Below, piece by piece: positions 57,344 through 64,000 of a stretch of 64,000 nt of DNA. This stretch comes from Zymoseptoria tritici IPO323 (taxonomy: Eukaryota > Ascomycota > Dothideomycetes > Mycosphaerellales > Mycosphaerellaceae): positions 4,960,001-5,024,000 of the forward strand of contig NC_018218.1 of assembly GCF_000219625.1 (NCBI RefSeq). The letters are read 5' to 3'. The notes beneath the pieces are model-generated. The model was not told the DNA's origin, ran no database searches, and saw only the letters and a list, made by a program, of their open reading frames with translations. Made by a program: the position numbers and the translations under genes. Numbering within the stretch: the first letter of the stretch is position 1; each line of letters starts with the position of its first letter.

Positions 57344-57960
57344 TAGAACATCGACCGAAAGGGCTTACGTACGAGCACGAACAAATCGATTGGGAAGACG
57401 GGGAAGCAGATATTGGCCGGGAATGGGTCTGTGATTGTGATATACTCGTTTTCATGAACGAACTAACGAGGATTGTCGGAGTCGGTCTCGTGCCACGGGC
57501 TTCGGACGACTTGTCTGCGAGACTGCAGAGAGGAAAGGCAGGGTGCTTTCATCACAGTGATCTGGGGCAGGCTGTGGTACAGAGGATTGCGTATAGCATA
57601 CACTGCCGCCCAAGGCGGTCTGGACAGAACTTGCGATACCAGATTGAACTTTAGCTCGGTTCGACTGACTAGAACTCCTTGCGAGTTCGACGAGCGCAGC
57701 GCTGCAGATAGACATTACAAGGACGATGTACATCGATGCATACAGACAAACACAGATATACATTCTCCTTTCCAAAGTACCATCTCGTGCACGTTTGCTG
57801 AGCCGGCCGAAGCTCCTGCGTTTCTAGTTCGGCCGGCTGCCTAGCGTGATATTGAGTGAATGAAATTAGCGACTTGAAACGATACTGAGGTTTGAGTGCA
57901 CTGTCATTTTGTCTCCCTTCTTCTATGGTATCGACAGCTCCAATCGTGTTGTACAGAAAT
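57344..57960. other. Convergent intergenic region between paralogues 2 and 3
   Basis: No gene is supported. Short frames overlap on both strands. An interrupted inverted repeat, GAGCCGGCCGAAG...AGTTCGGCCGGCTG, lies at about 57798-57841 and could act as a terminator-like hairpin between the converging genes. Confidence 0.4.
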
Positions 57961-58992
57961 CTAGCCCCTAATCCATCCAGTAGCCCGCACCCACTCACTC
58001 ACCAGCTTCGTAGAATAATCTACCCTTTCTCGTCTGGCAAAGGCGGCCACCGGTATCTGCAGTGACTGCCCGCCATCACGGACGAGCGTTTCGTCCCAAA
58101 ATCGCTCATCATTGAACAACCGCTCCGTCCAGCTGTCCTGGACCACAGTCATGTCTAACGGATCCGGTTCACTGGCCCTACTGACCGTTGGAACATAAGT
58201 CCCACCAGCGGCGTAGACCTTGCTCATATGACTCGATGACCACTCACGCATCACCAACATCGCCTCTCCAGCCGGCCCGCGCTCAACAAGCACCTGCCCA
58301 CCGATAACGAACTTTTCAAACGCATGCCCGAGTTCGCAGAATGTGTCGTCTTCGAAGAACATTTCATGGTCTTCTTGGCCTTCGAACGCCATATTGAACG
58401 CATGGCTGAGTTCGTGGCATAACGTGGTCGCCATGATCACCCACTGTTTCAACACCGCAGGGCCAAGAGTCTGCATCAAATCCAGTCGGTGGAGATTTTT
58501 TTCGTTCATCACGACTTTGCTGCGGATTCCCGGTTGGCTCCAATGGATCCGATCGTGAGACAAAGGCTCGCAGTCGCCTTCTGTTTCGTCCGGTCGAGGC
58601 TCGAATGCCAGCGTCACCGCCATGACCAGGTCGTTGAGGTAAGTATGCGCGATGGCGGCGTGGTCAGGGGGAAGGTGGGCATTCGGTGTCCTGTCATCGC
58701 GGTAGAAACGGAGCTGGTTGATGTCCCGATCGTCGAACGTTACTTCTGTGTTCCCGCGAGCTCGCGCGTAGAAGAACTGGAGGCCTCGCGGCGAGCGCAT
58801 TATCTGCGAGGCTAGTCGCAAAGCGGGGAGGATACGGAGGAAGTCTTGAGGGGAGAGACCGACCCAACGGTCGAATTTGAGGACTGGGAGAATGTCAGCG
58901 TCCGCCGCCTTACGAATGATGTTCGTGATGGCTGGGTGAGTCGACGACGAGGTGATCTGTGCCAGCACAGATTCCATATCGCAGGCGGACAT
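57961..58992 (-). CDS. Zincin-like HExxH protein, paralogue 3 of 3
   Basis: Single exon, 343 aa, a shorter and more diverged relative in opposite orientation. It lacks the long polar N terminus and the Ser-rich tail. Shared elements in order: RILPALRLASQIMRSPRGLQFF (compare GSEQSLQFF), LKQWVIMATTLCHELSHAF with H193-E194-x2-H197, then CELGHAFEKFVIGG with E220, followed by LFNDERFWDETLVRDGGQSLQI (compare FWATTMPQSKGQALRV). The spacing from HELSH to the Glu is 22 residues, against 39 in the other two, so the loop between the metal-binding elements is shortened while the elements themselves are kept. No signal peptide or membrane segment is present. This version is closer to what I recall as the common fungal form of the family. 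Confidence 0.82.
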   Translation of the reverse strand: MSACDMESVLAQITSSSTHPAITNIIRKAADADILPVLKFDRWVGLSPQDFLRILPALRLASQIMRSPRGLQFFYARARGNTEVTFDDRDINQLRFYRDDRTPNAHLPPDHAAIAHTYLNDLVMAVTLAFEPRPDETEGDCEPLSHDRIHWSQPGIRSKVVMNEKNLHRLDLMQTLGPAVLKQWVIMATTLCHELSHAFNMAFEGQEDHEMFFEDDTFCELGHAFEKFVIGGQVLVERGPAGEAMLVMREWSSSHMSKVYAAGGTYVPTVSRASEPDPLDMTVVQDSWTERLFNDERFWDETLVRDGGQSLQIPVAAFARRERVDYSTKLVSEWVRATGWIRG

Positions 58993-59940
58993 GATGGCTC
59001 GGTCGTGGATCGGAGAGCTGCCGGACGTGCATCGAAGTGCGCCATGTCGAGCAAGTTATACCGATCGAGAAGGCCCAAGGCAAGACTCGGGAGAAACAAG
59101 GACATTGTCGAGACCCTTTGATGTAAGACAGGACAAAGACACATTGTGTAGTTGCGTTGCGTTCAACAATGAAATTGAGCCGGTGTCGAGACAGAGCGAT
59201 TGATCAAGGCAGCGAGAGACATAGTAGTTGGGCTCATCACCGGCATGGTCCATGTCGTTCGGAGAGAATGCTTCGTGAGCTAAGCAGACCAGCTCGTCCC
59301 AAACGGGAAATAACGCAAATCTGATGAACCCTGGGAGTCTTCAATGCATTGCATTACAAGTTATATACACATACATTCGAGCATCTTACAAGCCCTTCTT
59401 CTGTGCGATTTTCGTCCATGGACGCCGCGTCCAGGTCATGCCGTAGTAGGTACAAATGCCAGAAGAGGCATGCAATAAGAGTGGAGTCGAGCCGAAAGGA
59501 CCAGAATGCTTCTAGCACTCCAGAGGTCAGTCGAGCGAGCAGTCAAGGCCGCTGGAAAGCGTCGTCCTGTCGAAGGTGGTGAATGGTCCATGCAAACGCA
59601 TCGCTCATGCTAATTTTGTATCACGCCGCGCGTCTTGAACAAGTGCTGTGCGGCTCAGTCGAGAAGTTGCCACGGAGTTCGAGTTCACCCTTGAACGCCA
59701 GGAAGAAGGAGATGGGCCGGCAAGGTCGACGTAGGATCCAGTGCCTGGCTGGGTAACCGCTGGACATCCCTGCGAGACCTTGAAGATATCGTGATAGGCA
59801 AACTCGTCCGCCGCTACGTCGGAATCAGCTCGAGGAATGATTTGTCGCCGGTCCGCCATGCGGACCTTGACGCAACGGCACGCGAAAGCCTGCTGAGAAG
59901 AGTTCGAGAAGAGTTCCGACCACGCCAAGACGATCTGCTC
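58993..59940. other. Intergenic, promoter side of paralogue 3
   Basis: No gene is supported. A plus frame across 59791-60342 is antisense to the TIM44 C terminus and is disregarded. Confidence 0.45.
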
Positions 59941-61701
59941 TCAAACGTAGTCTCGAGCACTCTTTTGCAGCTCAATCAACCTCCACCCTCTCGTCTCGGG
60001 GTTGGACACCTCCTCAGGAATTCTTGTCACACCAATCGCATATGTGACCTGCTGCACCTTGTCCTCCATACCAGCTGCCAGCTCGCCGGATTTCTTGTTT
60101 CGGTAAACGTGCACCTCTTGCGTTCTCGCCATGATGACGAAGACCGGAATCTCACCCGGATCAAGCATTCTCGCACTGAGGATATCAACACCACGGATGT
60201 CCAAGATCTTGCCGTCAGACTTCAATCCTGCGGTGGTGTACTGCTGCATCAAAGCGTGGTAGACGCTGAATTGCGCTGCACTGAGCCAGAGTTTGAGAGT
60301 CTCGATATCGCCGGTAACGTAGGCCTCGAGAACTTCGGGTAGAATGTATGTGCGCATTTCAGTGAGGAACGGTTCGAGCTGGAATGAAGGATCCATCTCG
60401 CGGAAGCGTTTGATGACTTGCGCAGTCTCATTCTCAGCGAAGAAGCCTGCAATACGATCGGAGACGCTACGCGCCGTGGAAATGAGAGGATTCTCAGATT
60501 CGCGATATGTCGATCCAACATTTGAGAAGAGGCGCTGCATCGCTGGGTTGTTCTCGCGGAAAGCTTTCCAGCTCTCCTTCCATGCGGAATCTTTGTGGAC
60601 TGTCACAGCACTGCCAGCGTTCGGGTCCTCCTCGTGTATCTCAACAGGCTTGTTCGGGTCAATGCCCATCTTGATGTCTCGTTCCTCTCTTCTCCGTCTC
60701 CGCTCTTCTCGCTCTGTCCATCCTCCGTAGCGCTGCGATGACCCATCATCGATCACTTCCTTGACATTCTTATACGCCTCTGTCTGGCGTACAGGCCGGG
60801 TGACCTTTTCTACGCCAGAACCAACAGCGCCCGCACCGGCTCTGATAACCTTGGCCACGGGAGTATCCCAAGTCCAAGCAGCACTCTTTCCAATAGCTCC
60901 AGCTGTACCCATGATAACCTTTCCGGTCGTAGTGGTAGCAGCTTCAACACCCTTGCTGTATGCTGATCGCGCACGTTGCACATTCGGGTTCTGTGTGAAG
61001 TCGTGAATGGATCCGCTGAGTTCCTTGGTACCTTCATTCCATTCCTTACTGGCTTTGAACTCGGTCTGGAGAGTCTCAGTGAAGACCTGCCACGGAGTCT
61101 TGCCGCCATGAGGTGGAGGAGCTGGCTCATCCTTTTTGTCCTTCTTCTTCTCTCCCTCAGCACCCTCCTCTGCCTCTTCACCCTCTGGCTTCTGCTTGTC
61201 TTGCTCCTCTTGAGCCTTTCGAGCCTTCTCAGACTGCGCCCACTGCTTCTCAGCATCTGCCTTGAACTGCGCAAACGCATCATCGGCGGCAGATCGCTCC
61301 GGTGAAGCTGCAGGTTCTGGCTCAGCAGCAGCAGCTTCTTCTGCCTTTTTTGCTTTCTTCGCTGACTTTGGCTCCTCCTTCTTTCCACCTGCAGCTGCCT
61401 CCCTCGCACGCTGCTCACGCATTTCCTTGAAACTCACATGCCTGGCTCCCAAGCTCATCGACTGGGAAATGGTTTGTGGCAGGAAATGTGATCGCAATGC
61501 GATGGGTGGCAGACTGCTTGCGCCATCTTGCCGTAATCGCACTGAAGCTTCGCTATATTGTCGAATAGTCGATGCTACTATTGTCCGTCGGTATGCTGCG
61601 GTACGGCCATATGATGAAGACGCGGGTGTTGTTGGGGTGGATTTTCGCGCGAGCACTCCTCCTGCTCGCGGAGAGAGGACGCGGAGCGCGGGCGTGCTCA
61701 T
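59941..61701 (-). CDS. tim44: TIM44, mitochondrial inner-membrane import subunit
   Basis: Matrix-side scaffold of the presequence translocase motor that tethers mtHsp70 to the TIM23 channel. Single exon, 586 aa. A basic presequence (residues 1-60, many Arg/Ser/Thr) is followed by HVSFKEMREQRAREA, a charged Ala/Glu/Lys-rich coiled coil to about 200, and GGKTPWQVFTETLQTEFKAS. The C-terminal Tim44 domain from about 380 has NPLISTARSVSDRIAGFFAENE, DPSFQLEPFLTEMRTYILPEVLEAYV and LDPGEIPVFVIMARTQEVHV, and the protein ends RLIELQKSARDYV. Order and length are as in other fungi. It is divergent from the mitochondrial ribosomal protein gene with 287 bp between starts. Confidence 0.95.
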   Translation of the reverse strand: MSTPALRVLSPRAGGVLARKSTPTTPASSSYGRTAAYRRTIVASTIRQYSEASVRLRQDGASSLPPIALRSHFLPQTISQSMSLGARHVSFKEMREQRAREAAAGGKKEEPKSAKKAKKAEEAAAAEPEPAASPERSAADDAFAQFKADAEKQWAQSEKARKAQEEQDKQKPEGEEAEEGAEGEKKKDKKDEPAPPPHGGKTPWQVFTETLQTEFKASKEWNEGTKELSGSIHDFTQNPNVQRARSAYSKGVEAATTTTGKVIMGTAGAIGKSAAWTWDTPVAKVIRAGAGAVGSGVEKVTRPVRQTEAYKNVKEVIDDGSSQRYGGWTEREERRRRREERDIKMGIDPNKPVEIHEEDPNAGSAVTVHKDSAWKESWKAFRENNPAMQRLFSNVGSTYRESENPLISTARSVSDRIAGFFAENETAQVIKRFREMDPSFQLEPFLTEMRTYILPEVLEAYVTGDIETLKLWLSAAQFSVYHALMQQYTTAGLKSDGKILDIRGVDILSARMLDPGEIPVFVIMARTQEVHVYRNKKSGELAAGMEDKVQQVTYAIGVTRIPEEVSNPETRGWRLIELQKSARDYV

Positions 61702-61988
61702 GCTATATTATCTCGTGGGCGCCTTCTCAAGCCAGAAGGACTTTTGTGATGAAACAGAAAAGTGAGGGAGAAGAACAGTGGTGAAAGTGAGTGTCAAAGA
61801 TTGATGATGGAAGCATCGGAGGCAAGGCGAACTGCTCCGACATCGAGAAAATGATGGACAGACCACATGCCTCAGGCTCGCAATGAGTCTAAAATGCGGA
61901 GCAGCATCGGGGGTGTCGATTCTACAATATCCATTGCTCTATTCGACCACATCGAAGAAAGCCGTACGAGCTCGCACGCCGACCAACA
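61702..61988. promoter_or_regulatory. Bidirectional promoter, tim44 / uS11m
   Basis: Only 287 bp separate the starts of two genes for mitochondrial biogenesis, so they very probably share control elements. I do not recognise a specific motif with confidence. Confidence 0.6.
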
Positions 61989-62774
61989 ATGGCGTCCACA
62001 CGTCTATTCAGCTCCTCTCTCTGCCACACCTGCCGACAGCGCCTCCTGCCCGCACACACAACTCTCCGCGCCGCAGCCTTCAGCACGACAACACCACTCC
62101 TCCGCGACGATGATGCTCTCGCAGGCCTCGCAGCCATCGGTCAGCGTTCCCGTGGCGCAGCTACTACGAATAACACTCGAACAGCGCCGCGCAGCGCTGC
62201 TCCACGATCTTTTCCACCCAGCGGACGGACTGGCGAAGGTCCCTCGATATCCGACATCTTGGACGAGACACCAGGCTCTCTGTTCTCGAGCGACTACATG
62301 GACAACCTCAGCAGTAGCGGAGCCGAAGAACTTCCTCATCGCCTGCACATCTATGCTACGAAACATAACACACATATGACTCTGGTACAACCGCAGCGAC
62401 CTGCAACACAGACCCCTTCATCTGGAATCTCTGCTGCGTCCGCGTCTGCAGCGGACATGAACAAGAAGATTGACGTCCTTCTGTCATTATCGGCGGGCAA
62501 CATTGGCTTCCGCAAAGCTGGAAGAGGCAGCTATGATGCAGCGTACCAACTTGCGGCGTTCGTGTTGAAGCAGATTCAAGAGAAGGGAATGCTGGTTGGA
62601 CACACCAAGCTCGAGGTCGTGCTGAGAGGATTCGGAGCGGGCAGAGAGGCATGTACGAAGGCATTGTTGGGAGCAGAGGGAAGCATGATTCGCGGAAGGA
62701 TAGTGAGAGTGGTCGATGCGACGAGATTGAAGCAGGGTGGGCCAAGGAGTAAGAAGCCGAGAAGATTGGGTTGA
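61989..62774 (+). CDS. mrps18: Mitochondrial small-subunit ribosomal protein uS11m
   Basis: Component of the mitochondrial 37S ribosomal subunit platform, near the mRNA exit. Single exon, 261 aa. A basic, Ser/Thr-rich targeting leader covers residues 1-40 (FSSSLCHTCRQRLLPAHTTL). A low-complexity linker leads to the S11 domain from about 115: HRLHIYATKHNTHMTLVQP, then GNIGFRKAGRGSYDAAYQLA, KLEVVLRGFGAGREACTKAL and the basic C-terminal tail LKQGGPRSKKPRRLG, typical of S11. The yeast homologue is called MRPS18. An unusual insertion of Ser/Ala/Thr residues sits between the first two strands (PATQTPSSGISAASASAA). Confidence 0.92.
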   Translation: MASTRLFSSSLCHTCRQRLLPAHTTLRAAAFSTTTPLLRDDDALAGLAAIGQRSRGAATTNNTRTAPRSAAPRSFPPSGRTGEGPSISDILDETPGSLFSSDYMDNLSSSGAEELPHRLHIYATKHNTHMTLVQPQRPATQTPSSGISAASASAADMNKKIDVLLSLSAGNIGFRKAGRGSYDAAYQLAAFVLKQIQEKGMLVGHTKLEVVLRGFGAGREACTKALLGAEGSMIRGRIVRVVDATRLKQGGPRSKKPRRLG

Positions 62775-62956
62775 ACGAGTTGTGCTTGGATCGTGTGGCC
62801 GATTCGCAGAACATTTCACATAATGATTCCCTTCGACGGGTGTGAATACACAGCCTCACAACGTCTGGTCTCCCTGGACTTATGCGAAAGCTTCCATCTC
62901 GTCTGCAAGGATAATCCCCTGTAGCAATACCGAGAATATCCGGTCTTTCTCGAGCA

Positions 62957-62963
62957 TATAAAG
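62957..62963 (+). promoter_or_regulatory. Candidate TATA box of the CSalpha-beta peptide gene
   Basis: TATAAAG, 72 bp upstream of the ATG at 63035, a suitable distance for a short-leader, highly expressed gene. The leader after it is CAA/AAC-rich. Confidence 0.55.
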
Positions 62964-63034
62964 GCCGCGAGCCACCCGTCCAGACAATCTTCCCTTTTCC
63001 CAACAACAGATCCAACTCAAAAAGCTCAAGCAAC

Positions 63035-63323
63035 ATGCAGGTCCACACCATCATCGCCGCCGTCTTCGTCGGCCTCCTCACTCCAATGGTCGCAGTATGG
63101 CCTCCCTTCTCCCTCCCTTCCCTTTCGACCGATTTACCGTCTGCTAACGCGAATCTCGTGTGTCAATAGGGCATTCAATGCTGGGAGTCCGGAGACTGGT
63201 GCAAGTATCATTGCGACAACCAAAACACCGAGTGGTGAGTGTTTCCTGTCGTCCGTCAGAGCATTACGTCGTATGTCCTGACATGCGACCGCGCACAGCT
63301 ACGGTGGGCAGTGCACTTGTTAG
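63035..63323 (+). CDS. Secreted six-cysteine CSalpha-beta-type peptide
   Basis: Three small exons, 63035-63094, 63170-63234 and 63299-63323, with introns of 75 bp (GCTAAC branch, CAATAG acceptor) and 64 bp (GTGAGT donor, CCTGAC branch, CACAG acceptor). The precursor is 49 aa. Exon 1 is exactly a 20-residue signal peptide ending in Met-Val-Ala. The mature chain of about 29 residues has six cysteines spaced C-x6-C-x3-C-x6-C-x4-C-x-C. The CxxxC and final CxC pairs are the cysteine-stabilised alpha/beta pattern of defensin-type peptides. Intron 2 splits the fourth Cys codon. The mature part is slightly acidic, unlike classical cationic defensins, so an antimicrobial role is not assured; an effector or signalling role is possible. 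No long reading frame marks the gene. Confidence 0.7.
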
Positions 63324-63615
63324 ACACTGGACCGCAACGATGGCCGCTCAGGGCGGATGTGCACCCTCCGAACCAAAGACAGGAGAGTGGCGGCTTTGGC
63401 AGAGGACGACATGACCGAGTCGGACTCAACAGCGCTCTGTGTGCTATCGCTTGGGACGTGGATGTGACAAGCTGAACGGGTGTGGGCAATATGCGACGTA
63501 CAACTTGCACGACAACATTTCCGACATATCAGTATACTGTACAATTGGAGACCGATCATGCTTCTATCTTACAAGGCACCACGGCAGCCCAATCAAATGC
63601 CACGCTCAACTTGTT

Positions 63616-64000
63616 TCATCGACACTCCTCACAAAACCACTCCTTCTCCTCAGGAGCCTCCTCGATATCCAGACACTCGAAATGGAACCACTCCCGCTTG
63701 CAGTCCTTCCCATCACATGCCAGCATACGTCCAGAAGAGGTCGACTCGCAGAAGCAGTACTTCACATCTCGGGTGTCTTTCGTACCTGCGCTTTGTCGTG
63801 ATCGCTTCTGCTGCTTCGCTGGTGGAGCAGCTTCATCCGCATCTTCGCCTTCTGCAGCCGAGTCACGACTCCGCTTACGAGGCGACGACTGCATCGGCGT
63901 CTGCTCCTCTCCCTCCAACTTCTCATCCTCCTCAACCTCATCCTCTTCCTTCTCCCCATCAAGCCGCTTCTCCTCCTCCTCACTCATCGTCCCACCGACC
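63616..64000 (-). CDS. PHD-finger protein, ING-like (3' part; cut by window edge)
   Basis: The frame is open from the right edge of the window to the stop at 63616-63618. The last 45 residues form a C4HC3 PHD finger: CFCES, then MLACDGKDCKREWFHFECL and EWFCEECR, very close to the C-terminal finger of ING/Yng2/Pho23 proteins, which read histone H3 Lys4 methylation within acetyltransferase or deacetylase complexes. Before it lies a strongly acidic Glu/Lys tract and a basic segment (QSSPRKRSRDSA, KQQKRSRQSAG) that may be a nuclear localisation signal. An in-frame ATG at 63987 is probably internal; the N-terminal ING helices would lie beyond the window. Confidence 0.8.
   Translation of the reverse strand, partial: VGGTMSEEEEKRLDGEKEEDEVEEDEKLEGEEQTPMQSSPRKRSRDSAAEGEDADEAAPPAKQQKRSRQSAGTKDTRDVKYCFCESTSSGRMLACDGKDCKREWFHFECLDIEEAPEEKEWFCEECR

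Overview
The window reads as nuclear DNA of a filamentous ascomycete (Pezizomycotina, probably Dothideomycetes; the class is inference). Genes carry short introns of about 45-100 bp with GTANGT-type donors and CTRAC-like branch sites. The gene set (an NsdD-type GATA factor, an Argonaute, an Anp1/Mnn9-family mannosyltransferase, SGF29, TIM44, mitochondrial uS11m) is typical of that group. Exon models below were built by hand by joining reading frames across splice sites, and every complete multi-exon model sums to a multiple of three.

Layout: 1-4.0 kb is a long gene-poor stretch upstream of an NsdD-like GATA factor (4.0-5.7 kb). Glutamate-cysteine ligase follows (7.2-9.6 kb). From about 9.7 to 15.8 kb lies a repeat block degraded by repeat-induced point mutation (RIP): Tc1/mariner-type transposase remains on the minus strand, a second degraded reading frame on the plus strand, 54-bp inverted repeats, and an un-RIPped island with a perfect 36-bp inverted repeat and an 8-bp minisatellite. 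The block abuts the 3' half of a PAF-acetylhydrolase-like gene that has lost its 5' half. Then come a DUF2293 protein, endopolyphosphatase and mannose-6-phosphate isomerase (all minus), SGF29, a 1955-residue disordered protein whose model needs a GC-AG intron, a coiled-coil protein and a large Argonaute (33.2-36.7 kb). An Mnn9-like mannosyltransferase faces a putative mitochondrial protein and a basic repetitive protein.

From 43.8 to 59 kb the content looks more accessory: two small secreted cysteine-containing proteins, a Baeyer-Villiger-type flavin monooxygenase, a HAD-like hydrolase, an AmdS-type amidase, and three neighbouring paralogues of a zincin-like (HExxH) family with no known function. 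The right end returns to housekeeping genes: TIM44 and uS11m share a 287-bp divergent promoter. After them come a tiny three-exon gene for a secreted six-cysteine CSalpha-beta-type peptide and a PHD-finger protein cut by the window edge.

The best candidates for something undescribed are the zincin-like trio and the CSalpha-beta peptide gene. The best-supported structural events are the RIP-degraded element with a young island inside it and the truncation of the adjacent PAF-AH-like gene.
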